From the NCBI GenBank assembly GCA_003342895.1, contig PTFA01000198.1, forward strand, positions 248,001-312,000: a DNA stretch of 64,000 nt. Reading direction: 5' to 3'. Positions 25,550 through 38,992 of the stretch are shown here, one piece after another. Under the pieces are notes generated by a model. That model had not been told where the DNA came from and ran no database searches. It saw only the letters and a program-made list of their open reading frames with translations. Position 1 is the first letter of the stretch. Each line of letters starts with the position of its first letter. Position numbers and translations under genes: made by a program. This stretch comes from Casuarius casuarius. Lineage: Eukaryota; Chordata; Aves; Casuariiformes; Casuariidae.

Positions 25550-28500
25550 CGGCGTCGCGCTGCCGCCCGGGTGCGCGGGGCCGCGCCGCTGCGCCTCGCG
25601 CGCGGGGTTTGCGGGGGTCCGTCTTGTTTCGGCGCTGATTGTCCGTAGCGGGCTGGATAGCAGTCCCTTGTGCTGCGTGTGTTTTAACACAGAGTTTTTC
25701 TTTCTTTTATAGTCTTGAACAGACTTTGAATGTGTATCTTTACTCCAGGTTCCTGCAGAATAATTCTGAACTGTTTGAGAAGTGTCGATTATGCATGCAT
25801 ACATGCAGAGATATATATATTTGAAATGCTTTCTAACATGCAAATATTCTTGGCCTTCGTGCAGATTATTACATTAAAAAATCTATTTCTATACCTATTT
25901 TTAATGATAGAAAAGAAGGGGTTAAAGACCGCGTCTGTGAGTATTGCAGTGCGGGTTTCTGGACGGCTGGCTGCACATAAAGGCCGGGACAATGGGGGTG
26001 CCTGGGGGGGAGGAGTGTGTGTGGTGACCTTATGTGCCTTGTGTTTTGTCTGGCACTGACGTCCGGGATGAGCATCCAGTGCAGGTCTTAATTTTTCTCT
26101 TTTACAAGTCTTAGACGCGTAGTTCCATGTGGATGAGGCAACTACAGAGTAAGTGGATCTACCCTTGAGTAACTGCAAAAGCTGTCACGTATAATAAGTT
26201 ATTGTGCCAGTATTACAATAGCAATGGGATATTAAACCAACACGCTTTAGTAATAAGTAGCTGTAATACTTATGCCCTGTTTTGACGTCTGTGGAAGGAG
26301 GATTAGCTCAGACAGAGTTTGTAGTGGGAGGGTGTGAGTGGGATGAAAAGCAAAAGCTGCTTAATTTTAATCTTCTCAAAAAGGTAACTAAAAGTAGTGC
26401 ATATGGTTAAAACACATATGCTTCTCACACTAATGGCTTTTAATTGTAGTTTCTTAAATATTTTATGTAAACTCAGCAGTGTGGAAACATTAATTTTAGT
26501 AAGATTTAGTGCATACTGAGACAGCTCCGTGCTCAGCAAAAAAGGAAGCATCGAGGAATAGCTGGGTCTCGTGTGAAGTTCTGGCAACAGAATTGTAAAA
26601 CTGCTTTGGTGCAATATCGTATAGTAATTACCTGCTTATTTAGACTTTAGGCACTTAGTTATATTGTTTCAGTTTTATATTTGTGAATTTGCTTTTCACT
26701 ATGAGCCTTCATTTGTCTTATGGGCTTTTTTAGTTTAAAAAATGGACATCTTGGAATGAACACACAAAGAAGCGATGCTTCAGGGTGTGCGGTAGGACTG
26801 TCCCCCGTGAAGTTTGCGTTCCCCGGTGGTTTTACAATGGGGTATATACTCTTGCTTGCTTCTCCTCCTCCACAACCTCCCCAGACAAAAGAAACCCTGA
26901 ATCTGCTGCGAGACTTCTTATGTAGGTCTTTGTTCCTTTCCATAGTCTCATAGGAGATCTTTACAATTAGATTCTGGTTGAATTTTTCTGGACGATGCCT
27001 TTCCTGCTGAAGTTGCGGATACGTTTTTATTATGAAAGCATTCGATCCTGAGTGTATCTGCAGATCATTGCCCAGAAAATGAATGCCAAGTTAATATAGT
27101 CCTAAGAGTGGCTTTTATTTGGATTGTTGGTTAGTTCTAGTTGCCTGGTGTGTTCCTCTCCCCAATGTTCTCACTCTCTTTTTAAGTAATACCAAGAATA
27201 CTGGCAATATGAAAAAAATATGGTGAGATTTGTGTTGCTCAAGTGAGCATAGGAATGAAATATAAAGACATCTATTTTATGTATGCTTTGTATTCCTCCA
27301 GCTGGAGGAGCATGGCTTGTGGTGGATGCTACAAACGAGGAGGTGGCTCCCTAACTGTTCAGCTGGGTGGGATGCCAGTTATTAAAGTCTGCCTTTGCCA
27401 AAATGATGAAGATACCCTCTCAAGGCATAAGTGGGAAGTGCATACAAAACATGCAGATATTGCTTTAAGTGTTAAAGGAATCATTTGGTAGACGGAGCGT
27501 GAGAGGACTTGAGGAAGATGGAAGTTGTTACAGGTAACACGGGGACGTTTGGGGGTGTTACTGATAGGAGCACAAAGTAGTTACTGATCGGATGCACGAA
27601 AAGGCAGCATGGCAGCTCCGCTGCAATGGCCTGCGGTTGACCAGTACATACAGAGGCTGCTAGACAGCGGCCTTGGCAGTGAGGAAGGATTTGTTCTAAG
27701 AGACCCTCGGTGATCCGAATGTTGGCCAAACCCGGTGGTTTGGTTGTGTTCAAAACTCCAAGCAGCAGGCTGCATTTGAATAGCATTTGAACATAGCTTT
27801 TATATCATGACTCACGGTGGGAAAGAGTAGAGTCAGTAAGCGAGCTGTGCATTGATTCACATTCAAAAGGTTGTCTTTAAAAATACTCAAGCTTGGCTGA
27901 AAAATTTAATTTTAAATAAAAGCTTAAATTGTGTAGAAAAATGGGAAGAAATGCCAAATGCCTGGTGGGAGACTTTAAATGTAGATTTCATGCAAGATTT
28001 CTACTTGCATGATTTCTAGAGTCGTGGTAATTTTACTGGAATTGTACTAAAATATTTCAGGACAGATGAAAAGGTTGTGCTGTAAAATATGTTTTCCTTT
28101 GCAGTGCTTTTCCAGAATGCCTTCCATAATAAATGCAGGCTGATGCATGGTATAAATTACACAGAAGTAGAAATAAAAATGGAAACAGTTGTTCATAAAG
28201 CTACATGTGGGATGATGATGATGACTGAAATTTTATATAGGAACTTTCCAGAAGAGCACCAGAAATGTTGAACAGGCTATGACTTGCTTCATTTGCTACT
28301 AAAATCAGGCTGCACTGTGATGAAACCCAGGTGGTGTCTCCTTAAACAACCACTTAGCTTTGTAAACAATTTTGGGCTGAAAGTTTCAGAAATCTTATCC
28401 TCTAAAATTGTGGTGGAAGATACTTCAGTCTTGACTCATGTCTGTGCAGGAGCACATGGACAAAGCCCATATGAGTTGCTTTGTGGTGTCAGGATTTAGT

Positions 28501-31405
28501 TTAGAATTCAAAATTAATGTTCTTGTTTGTCTTGAAAGTGCACGTGGTCTTTGGTTACAGCTGGGTGTGACATTTTCTCCATAGGGATTTAAAGAGTGGG
28601 GAAAGGTGCTGTTGGGATCACTGTTTTGCTATATATATTTTTAAAATCAGATAATGATATTTTACTGTGTCCGGATAATGCCAGTGTCACAAGTATAAAG
28701 CTTAATCCTAAACAGCAAAAAGGAATGAGCATGAACATTTCATTGTGCAATGTTACATTAAAATAGGGATGTTTGCCAGGCGGATGGCGAAGGTGTGATT
28801 GTGTGCTAAACAGTTTAGATGACAGGGAAGGGATTCAGAGCAAGACGGATGGACTGTTTCGTATTGATTAACAAGGGCCGGGGGGGTGGGGGAGACCTGG
28901 GCTTTGAAAACCTAAATTATTCATAGGTATTTCTTAAAAACAACTGATTTTGGAGGCTGAAATAATTAGGCTTCTTTGTTCATGCCACTCAGAAAATACA
29001 CCATTATTCACCATATTATTCAGTAACTGATTTGCAGCTGTTTTGCCCATAGCTCTTGCAGCATCCTTAGTGTTTCATGCAACAAGAATGAAGTCAATGC
29101 CACAGAAAGTTGTCATAGGATTAATGTTTTCTGATTTGGAAATAAACCTGGTACTTTTGTCTCGATGCCAGCTGTGATAAATTTCACCGTACTTACGCAG
29201 TGGAAGGCTGCCGTGCTCTCTACTGCCGATATTCTCTGGGGATTAGGGTAGAGGCCCCATGAATACCCAGAACACTCTGTTGTTAATGAGTATTTTGAAA
29301 GGACAGAGTAATACTGACATCGTATCTGACATCCTTCCATATTTTTCATACTTTGTTCCTCTTCCTCATATTTCTGGTTGCTGAGTTGGCTTACTAGTTG
29401 TCCACCAGTTAGCAGCCTGAACGCAGGCTTGCATTGCGATATAAGCTTTTGGTTGGTCCTTCGTGAGGAGCTTCTCTCCAGCCCGTCAGTTCTCAAAGTA
29501 ACTTCCTGGAATGAAGCAACAAAACGTATCCCAGGATGAGCGGGAGTGAAATGCAGTGGGCCTTTCAAATGAAATGCGAGGACATTGTGTTTAATGCCAG
29601 TGTGGTTCACCTAAACCTTTGGGTTTTTTTCCTTGTGAAGAAATAATTGGCCTGTTAGCACCTCTGTGTCCAAGCTGTCTCTAATTGTAAGATGACATGT
29701 TGTTTCTAGAGCTTAGTTTGTGCTACAGTCAGGAGGATGGAGGAAGAAGCCAGGCCTGCTCTTCTGCTGTTTGCCAAGGAGCCGGGTACTTTCCTCAGCG
29801 CGGTGCCCAGCACCCAAGCAAGATGGCAATTGTGTGGAGTGTTGTGGGGAAGAAAGGGGAGCAGAAGATGCTCACTGTCCCTAATGCATCTGTCTAATCA
29901 CCAGTCTGGGGCTAGACCGCAAGAAGAAGGCACAGTAGTCTATTTAGTTCTTTTTTTGGTACGTGCTGCTGGCTGTCGGTGCTGCAAGTAAGTAAAAGTA
30001 TAACCTGTAGAAAAAAACAAAGGTTTTCTGTTTGTGAGGCAGGAAACACTTAAGTGTTTATCTACACTGTGGTTTTACATCCTTGTGACCGTGAAGTGTA
30101 CAGAGATGTTTGAATATGGAAGTGTTGGATGACCTAGTGTATGACATTGGAATGGAACCGATGTCGTAGCAGAGGACATGGTTAGGAGAAAAAACACTTT
30201 TGGATGAGGATCAAAAGTATAGCTTGAGCACAAGGATGGAACAGAAATGAAACTGGTAATAAAAATATCAGTCCTCCCATCCCTTTCTCACCAACACTTC
30301 TCACGTCAGGTTGTTGAGCTGCTGTTTTTCACGTGTATATGAAACAGGGATAACTTAGCAAAATTGTGTTTTACCTTATGGTAAACTTTCAGTGATGGCC
30401 AAGTCAACAGACGCGAAATGCTGCATCATAGGCTAAGCTGAAATCCTGGCTAGCTAGAGGTGACAGGTAGTCTGGGGTGAGCTGCCAAGGGAACGTAGTG
30501 GGTTCAGATTCTAGAAGTTTTCCAGAGGACGAAGGACAAACAACTGCCTGAAGAGGGGACGCCAGGTGGGATGGTGAGTAAGCTGAAGAGCTTGGAGTAT
30601 TAAGTTGGTTAGACCTTAGAACGTAGCTGCAGTCTCCCCAGATTCATTGCATTTAGTACTGGGAGCAGATGAGCCTAGCTGTGTGAGCCCGTGAGCACCA
30701 CGGGCGTGTGACCTTTCAGCAGCACTACGGGCAGGTGATAAACAGACCCAGAGAGAGATCATTTCGGATTGAAAGAATAGGGGTAGATTTGTGAGCTTAG
30801 GTCCTATCTTCAAATTGGTCTAACTTGATCTCAAGGCAGACGTGTGGAGAAAAATATTGTCCTTCATATTAACATCAACTCAAATGTTGGGTAGGATAAG
30901 TTTAGCCTGGTTTACCAAAATAAACTACATTTCATACATTTATGAGTTTTCTAGCCAAAACCTCTATACTCATCTGTTTGTTCAGCCTGACCTTGTGAGT
31001 TGATTGCAGCTAGTCTGAATGAATCCCGGCAAGGTTTGCTTTCTGACTTCGTGCCAGGAGAGGGCATTTGCAGCAGAAAACAGCCCCTGATGCTGGAGCA
31101 GGGGGAGGAGGTTCATGATCAGAGGCATGTTCAAAGATTAGTTTTGGAAATGCGGGCATGGGGGAGTGTTATAGGAGGAGGAGTCACTCAAACAATTTAA
31201 AATGAAAAATGTAAGCTTAGCTAAAAACCCTGTAACAACTCAAGCATGCTAACTGCTTTGCCTTTACACAGTTTTCAGAGCTATAAGTTTATCTGATCAG
31301 CCACTGGCTGTGATCTGAATGTGATCAGAATCTGTGTTTGCAGTTCTGAGCATATGGGATGCCATTTTAAATTTACAAGTTTAAAATAATTATCTTTTGG
31401 TGCTG

Positions 31406-31429
31406 TTTTTTTTTTTCTTTTTCTTTTTT
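31406..31429. repeat. T-rich tract
   Basis: T11-C-T5-C-T6 simple sequence. In a plus-strand intron it resembles a long polypyrimidine tract, but no AG acceptor follows closely with exon-like sequence. Confidence 0.8.
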
Positions 31430-32532
31430 AAGAATTATTTAATTGTGTGGATGCTCTAGAATGGTTTTTCTGCCAGTTGTGATTCAGTTCTGGCCTGGAG
31501 CCAGCAAAAGTCTTAAGGTTTCCGCCAAGTTGTTTTATAATAATGTTGAAAAGAGTTGCTCGGTTTCCTTTAAGGAAGTGAAAGCACTTCCTTATTTTTT
31601 GTTTTTACTTGCGCTGCAGCTCAGAGAAGTGGAAGCGTGTGGGCTATCATGGGATAGGAGAAGGAGTAGGAACATGGTGATACTGCCGAAGCTGATAACG
31701 AAGAGCTGGGCTTATGATAAATTCCTCTGTATTAATTTTTTTTTTCCACAGGACCTCTAAAGTGAAGTGATATCATTGATACGTATTTTCAAATTTCTGC
31801 AGAGTAACTTGTGTGCCGCTGTTGAGCTGTAGGATGCTGACCTTGTTTCCAACCAAAAAGTGCTAGTCAAGGCCAGGCTAAAGCGCTCACTGAGAGTGCA
31901 AGGATCGCTTGAATGGAGGGATCCCTTGAACTAAGGGTTTACATGCATCAAAAGAAACCCGAGCTAAGGGCAGCTACTTTTTGAACTATTTCATGCTCTC
32001 AGACATTAGCTATTGAAACAAGTAAACCATATAAGACCTGTGAATTCATCACAGTTGGAAAAACAAAGCTTGGAAAATTTCACCCATTCTTAAAAGGAAT
32101 GTGAAGAAGAGAGAGGGGCTTTAAGCTGGCAAGGGAATTACAGTGGTTGTTTCTGATGTGGCTGCTGTACTTGTGACTTTCATATGCCATGAAGTCAGGT
32201 TTGAAAAGAAGAATGGTTTATGATCCAAAGTGATTTAAAAAACTGTTTAAGGCTTTGTTATTTGATTTGATTATAGACTGGATTATAGCTTTTTGACACA
32301 AATGTGAAGCTTCTCCGTGAAGTGAAAGAAAGAAGCCCATGCTATACCATGCTCTGTTAAGATATGAATTTTAAGCCACACTGGAAGTTTAAAACCGTAT
32401 CCATGTTAACAGTAACTGCTACACTTGGAGAGGTCTTGCAGTGGCAGTAGGTAGGTGAGTTTTCTTCTGTTGAATGAAATGATCTTTCTTGGTCTTCATT
32501 TTGATAACCTAAAATGTGTAGGTTCCTCAGAC

Positions 32533-32546
32533 TTTTTTTTTTTTTT
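32533..32546. repeat. T14 tract
   Basis: Fourteen consecutive T within presumed intron 1. Confidence 0.85.
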
Positions 32547-32849
32547 GATTCATTGGGGCAGGTTTGTCACTGGCATAGCATAAAATGGATAGTCCTAAAG
32601 GGACGAAGGAGGGCAAAGAGAGTCTGCAAAGGGAGCAGCAAGGGAAACTTTGAAGCATCACAAAAACGCCAACGGCAGCAGCAGGTGCTTGTACCTAATG
32701 CCACTGTTGGTAGAACTTTTTGTGTGTCCCCCCACCCCCCTCCCCCTGTCTTGGTTGGATGCAAAGATGATGTTTTAAAATCTTTTTTCCTACAGCAAAG
32801 AATTAGTGTGCTGCAGATATGTTTCTGTATAAATCCTGCCCTCAAAATA

Positions 32850-32879
32850 GTGGAAAATGTGGAAAACCTGGAAAATGTG
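32850..32879. repeat. 9-bp tandem repeat, about 3 copies
   Basis: Three tandem versions of GTGGAAAAT / GTGGAAAAC / CTGGAAAAT. A tiny minisatellite. Confidence 0.75.
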
Positions 32880-34410
32880 AGGTTTTATACATACGTGCAA
32901 TTTATCTGTGTGTTAGCACAGAGAAAACCATTTGTTTAAAATACCCCATTCTGTTTTCCAAATCTCTTTCTTTTCCCTGCAAAAGGATATGCCAGTGATG
33001 CTACTTATTTCTGTTATTGCGTAGCCTTTATGTCCTTTCTTTTAAGTTATAGGAGTAAACCAAGTCTTTATTTTATGCTCAGAATTAGAAAAACTAAAAG
33101 ATACTGCATATTTGGTTTAGATATTTTCTGTTGGAGAAATGCATAGGCATGAAACCCAAGAGTGTATGAGAGCCCAGGTTTTGTTCTCATGTTTATACAA
33201 ATTGGTATTATAGCCATTACAACTTAAAATAACCAAAAACAGCAGTGTAAATTGATTGTAACAAGAACTGTAATATTTGGGCTTATCACTTGATCTCTGT
33301 AAACGCTGAGGTAGAAAAGCCCAATGAAAACGTGTTGTAGCATGCTTTCACTCTTATGCTTTGGTGGCTTTCCTGAAAGTGTACTGATTTAGAAACAAGC
33401 CCAGCAAGATAACCTAGATAAGTCATGTGGCGTCACAGCATCCGTTGCCATTCCTTTCCTGGATGCTTCCTACTCATGACCAGCAGCTGCAAAGTTTGCA
33501 TCACTTTGATCATATTTGGTGCTTGCACTAAAAAAAGTGTTGCTGACCAGAAGAGATTAAGTAATCTCATAAGACCTTCTTCCAGTTTGTGTACCTACAG
33601 CTTTTTTGACATATAACCAATGAAAGAGAAATATTGTATACAAACAGTGTTATGTATACCTTTGTTATAGGGAAGTGTTGCATATATAAGGTATCTATAT
33701 ATAAAAAAGTATATATTTTTTAATATGCATGTGCTGACAGAATTAAGATTGGCCAAATTCTACTAGGAAGAATGAGAAAAATAGGTGGTTGGTGGGACTT
33801 GAGAATACCTAGAAGGACAGATTCTGCAAAAGGGACCAGATTAAAGGGTAAAAAGATAGTTTACAGTGATGTATGGCAGAATAAAGCCTCTGAAAAACAG
33901 CAACTAGGGGAAGAACTGTCTGGCAGATATTAAAGGTAAAGGAAATATATTTGCCTTCGAATACCTGATGAAAGGAAGGATCAGCATGACTACAGTTTGG
34001 AAATCCAGACCCCTTGTGGAAGGGCAGACATCCGTAATTAGAGAAGTCAGTACTCAGGTGGAAATGCATCTTGACAACCTGCTTGGAGGACCAAAGAAGA
34101 GCCCCTGTGGGTGCAGCGTGCAGCTTTGCCCGTTCTCCGTAGTGCGGAGCAGACTTCCGCAGAAAGAGGTTCCTGTCCCGGCCCCGAGCCTCCCACAGGG
34201 AAGGGATGGGGCTGAGCGTCACCAACCGATAAGCGTGACTAAAAGTGCTGATACAAAGAGAGCAAATGCGTGAGTGTGAATTTTGGTGCTGTCCATCACT
34301 TTGTCCTTTGGTCTAAACGTATGTCCAAATTTGGCATGTAAAGTAGAACATAAAGGAGAATAAAAGCAGGTTGCAGTAAATGTTTCATAATTGCTTCTTT
34401 GTGCAATCTC

Positions 34411-34429
34411 TTTGTTTGTTTGTTTGTTT
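34411..34429. repeat. (TTTG)n microsatellite
   Basis: Nearly five TTTG units in presumed intron 1. Confidence 0.9.
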
Positions 34430-37400
34430 ACTGTCAGAGCGGAGGGGGCTTGTCCGGTCTGTGCTGTGGCTGACGGGAGCTCTCGACGTTCTTTATAAAT
34501 AGAATAGTGGAGTCGGTAGGAGGAAGAGTCCTGCCGTCGGGATGCTGCCAGGGTCTGGGCACAAGGCAGCAAGCTGGCTCCAAGTTGAACCTCTGCAGTG
34601 GGGAGTAGTCTGGGAAGGAGGGGAAGGGGACTAAATTTAAATTGAAGTGTTTTTTAGGGAAGGACATGCAGGATGTAGAAACGATATTTGAATTGCAGCT
34701 GTTCCGAACTGCTGTGGTATATCCCGGTTATGGTTCTATGGAGAGCAAAGAGATTGGAGAAGGAAAAGTGGTCTAGCAAAATAGCATGCTCCTAGAGGAA
34801 CTGGCTGCTTACGGTATCTTATGTTTTGGCACTATACCTGCCTTCCTCCTCAAAAGTTACTTCATGCATTTACTCGTTTTCTGTTAGTAATGCTGCTGTC
34901 TCTAAGAACTATTGATTATGTAGAAATAATTGCACTACTGATATTCTTTAATGACTGCAGGTACTAAAAATGATTGTGGTTAGTCTTACAAAATACTGTT
35001 TCAGTGTTCAAGTGCTTCTTAAATGCAATTTTGAAATGTTACTCAATAAAAAGGATATATTTACAGCTTACGCAGAGATTATTTTTCTTAGAAAATAATA
35101 ATAATAAAGTGCTGTTTGAATTACCAGAAGCATTTAGTTTTAGAAATGGTCCCTTGAAAGGTGGTGTGTGGTCAGAGTACAGGTGAGGTAACCTGTTATA
35201 TCTAAATGCTATTCTGTGGAAGTGTGAGAAAGATAAAAGAATCAAATTATGTAATGATCTTCTCATTTTCTTTAACAGTTCCTTCCTACACTCTTTTCAG
35301 TTATTTTTGTTCAAGAAAACATGCACGTAATTTCGTCAGAAAACTGATGCAATTCTAAGGAAAATCCAGGAACAAGAGCTCTCTGGCTCTAGAATAAGTC
35401 AACTTTCAATACTGGAAAAGTCATAAAGGAGACGTGTAGTGTTATAACATGAATGTGCACCAAACGTACCTTGAATGTAGACATCTCTGTGTGGCTGTGT
35501 TTAAGACCTGTTTTATTAAACACTCCATAGACTTGTAGGTTCTAGTTTGCATGAAAGGAATGTATTCTAAAGGACTTGGACTGACAAAAATCAAATGCAA
35601 AACTTAATTGTATGTAGAACTGGTCCTGCTTGCATCTGTTAGCGGCTGATCTGTAAAAGAAGGTAAATCATAATAGTCATTTCTGAGTATGACAGAACTG
35701 AAAGTCTGGGAACTGCTATTTGAAAGATGTACTTTGGTTGTAAGCTGAAAATTGCTTTCCCAGAACTTGCAGTATAAAATTGTGTGTCATTCCTGTTCAA
35801 ACTTGAAAGCTGACTGGGATAAACAGATGGTTAAAATGTTCATCATAGTGTCTGTTTGCATACCTTGAGGTTTCAAAGCTGAGATCTGAGAGCCAAGTGG
35901 ACCTTTTCTTTTGAGAACAGAGAATCATCTTTAAGGTGTGATCAGATTTCAGAATGGCTAATGGTCCCTTCATCACTTTTGAAGGCTAAGCAACTCTTCA
36001 CCTTTACATGTAACACCTAGTGGTAGTTTTGTTAGTACAGAACATTGTCAAATCTTAAAAGGTTGCTTTATTAGCCCGGAGCATTTTTTTTTCTTGACAC
36101 AGCTTGGGGTTTCCTGGGATGTTTCTTTTATCAAGATGATGAATTATCTTTAAACTTTCTCTTCCATCCATTCTTCTCTTCCTCCCAATTCTGTTATGGT
36201 TAAAGCATTGCAACCAAATTCTAGTTTTCTAAACAAGCTTGTGCATGAAGATTACATGTCAGCCAGTTAGAATAATTTCCCCTTGCCCCCAGAAAAGCAT
36301 CACCCTCCTCCTCCCCTCCAAGTCACTAGTGTCAGTTGGACTACCAGTGGAGAGAGAGGCCTTAAGGGTATTTTTTCAGCCTCTTCAAATGTAGCTGTTG
36401 TAGCAGTCCTAACCTTCTCCAGTCTTTCAACCTTTGAGGTTGAACAGTGAAAGTGGTTTCTCACACTGAGGATTTTGAGAGTAGGAAATCGTGATTCGTT
36501 GGGCTGCCTTTCTCCCCCCGCTTCTCCTTTGAAGATGTTTGCTGTTGCGCTCGAGTAGTTCTCGGTCTCTTCCAGCTGAACTTCAAGGTGCTTGCACTGG
36601 TGGGTTCTCCTGCCGTGGCCCACCTGTGTCTCTGCTCTTTCCAGCAAACAGAAAGCTTTGAAATGGGTGTATATTTACTGCACAGTCCAAATAACGAGTG
36701 CTGCAAAGAGGGTCAAAACTTGAGTAAGAGCTCTATTTAATTCCTTAGTGTTAATGAAGTGAGAGCTTGTGCTGGTTTCTGTGCCAGACTGTGCAATACT
36801 GCTGTGCCATTTTCAATAGCTTTTGCACATCTCAAGAAGAGCAGCTGTGCCAGTATGAGGATTCTGGAAGTAACTAGGTAAGGAAGACATTTGGAGCAGG
36901 AGAAAACACAAAATTAGATGTGGGTATTTAAATATTTCAAATACCAAAATATATTTAACTTGAGTAATTTAAACAGGATTTTTTTTTTAATCAGGTGCTT
37001 GCTGCTAGAATGTTAAGTCAAGTAATTCGAAAATAAATTAAAAAATGTTTTATAAATAGCTATTACTTTTTACATATTAAAATACAGTTATACTTGGTTG
37101 CATATGCACTGCCTTCTGTCCTTTGTGTACGTGATTACTGTTGAGTCATATGTTGCCTTTTCTTATCATGGCTTTCCTTATCTTCTCTCATGCTCTCTCA
37201 TATGCCTGCCGACCTGTTTATACTTTCAGTCAAGTCCTGTGTTTTCTGTAATTACTAATTTCCTTCCAGATTAAGCCATGGGGTGGGCTAACGTGAGTAA
37301 CATGACTGAGAGCAGGTTTTATTTACTGACTTAGATGAGCAGGTTTTACTCTCCTAGGAACTTGGTTTTTATGCCAAGTGGTATGACCTGTTTCACATTA

Positions 37401-38977
37401 AAGAAAAAAGCTTTTTAAAAAAATTGAACACCTGTTTTCTAATGAGCAAATGAATAGAGATTGAGAATTGTGATTAACACTATTACAGGTGCTAGCTTCA
37501 TTGCTTCATGATACTATGCAGAGTGCAACTCCGGTGTAGCAGGAATGGTGCGTCCACTTTAACTGGCTGAGATGATAATTAGCTGCAGGGGTTTTATAAG
37601 GGTTTTCTCAATGTGCCAGTTACAGGTACGAGTAACTAAGCAGGCTGTGCTGGCCTCACAGTCAGCTCCTCTGAGTGTTCCTGTTTCTTTTCTAGTACTC
37701 GTCGTAGGTTTTTGTAGCAGTGGTGGATTTGGTCGTAACCGCAAGAAGCCAGATATTATTTTTCGTTCCTGCAGGAATGTTGCCCAGTAGGGGGGAAAAA
37801 CCCCGAAACCCTTATTTGAAGCACCAAAGAAAACGTTGGCTTGCTCCACTTGCTGACACTGTTATTTTCTGTAATTTCCAGGTTAGGAGTATGGAGTGCT
37901 TTAGCTGTCTGAGACTGTCTGGGTGCTGGACTTGTGGATATTAGTACATGGGGAAAAAAAATACTGCCTAGTAGTCAGCTCCCCAGAATGACTGGGGAGT
38001 CATTGATGGAGTATCACTAGTTAACATGAAAGTAAAGGCAAGAAGTCTTTCTTATAATCGTATCAGGAGCTGTCACCTTCATTTCGGATGCCTTCAAAAC
38101 AGGTCTTGTGTGGGGAAATAATCCCTCGTACGTAGAAGAAAGATGAAAGATGCATCTAAAAGCAATTCTAATTAAAAACTCTCAAGTTGGTGGATTTGTC
38201 ATCTGCAGTGTAGAGACGTCAGGCTATTAAGTGGGTCCCTGTGTTCTCCTATGACTTTATGAATGTTATTCCAGATAACCCTTAACATATTGTATATAGG
38301 CTTTTTGCCCTCCATCATAGGCTCTGTGAACTTGCTACAAAATAGACTTGTATGTCTTTCACCTATAGTTAAGTACAGACTTAATGCTTCCTTTCTTTTT
38401 GGGGAAAGTCACCATTTCTCTCTGATATTTCATTGTGACCATTTTTGCTTGCTTGTATTTCAGCAGTCTGTGTCATTTTGATGTGCCATATCAGATAAAT
38501 GCAGTAATTTTATTGAAGCAGACTTTGAAGAGTACTATTGATTATTTATGGAGACATGCTATTTTAATCAAGTAAATTCATTTAAGCTGTCATGGTGATT
38601 CAGTGTAATAATGTGCTTATGCTTCATGCTGCATAGTAGGTTGTATTCTAGATGGGTACAGCAAATGTAGAGGCCATCATATCAGCCAGTTGGCATAGAA
38701 GTTTGATGGCAATGGTGGTTTAACGTCATGGCTAACTCTACAAGAGACTTGAAAGCATTTATGTCAAGTTATTTTCACGGCTTGATTTAAAAAAGGAAAT
38801 CAAAAGGAATAATTTGGCTAATAACCACCCTGCAAAACTAGAGTGTTTTCTCTACGCTTTGTGCACAAGGGGGTGGGGAGTTGCATGTGGAGCAGTAGCT
38901 AGAAATACCCAGCTCCTCCTGCACAAGTAGGTTAGCTGTGCACTGGGGAGCCCCATGCTTGCTCTAGGCTTTCAGCA

Positions 38978-38992
38978 GTGTGTGTGTGTGTG
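38978..38992. repeat. (GT)n microsatellite
   Basis: Seven and a half GT units. Confidence 0.9.

Larger units (their letters stand above)
24596..25660 (+). promoter_or_regulatory. PXYLP1: CpG island, probable PXYLP1 promoter and exon 1
   Basis: The only long, dense CpG island in the window. CpG frequency rises abruptly near 24.8 kb and falls back after about 25.65 kb. GC boxes (GGGGCGGGG-like, Sp1/KLF type) lie at about 24897-24906, 24921-24929 and 24970-24977. There is no evident TATA box, which fits a dispersed CpG-island promoter. The plus-strand direction is inferred from the PXYLP1 coding exon at 42.5 kb and from the absence of any other gene candidate. The start site and first splice donor cannot be placed, probably because part of the island lies in the N run. 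Antisense or bidirectional transcription is also possible. Confidence 0.7.

Noticed and set aside
25686..25757. Acceptor-like T-rich tract and TAG near 25,711 followed by a GT, suggesting a small non-coding exon
   Set aside because: Weak consensus on both sides. Without transcript evidence it cannot be separated from chance.
24722..25843. Apparent frames of 235-328 codons across the CpG island on both strands
   Set aside because: Most of each frame is translated from the N gap. The rest is GC-rich promoter sequence with no domain, so they are artefacts.
29113..29610. 165-codon minus-strand frame
   Set aside because: No recognisable domain, composition like its surroundings, and a length within chance expectation for this many frames. 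Not called as a gene.
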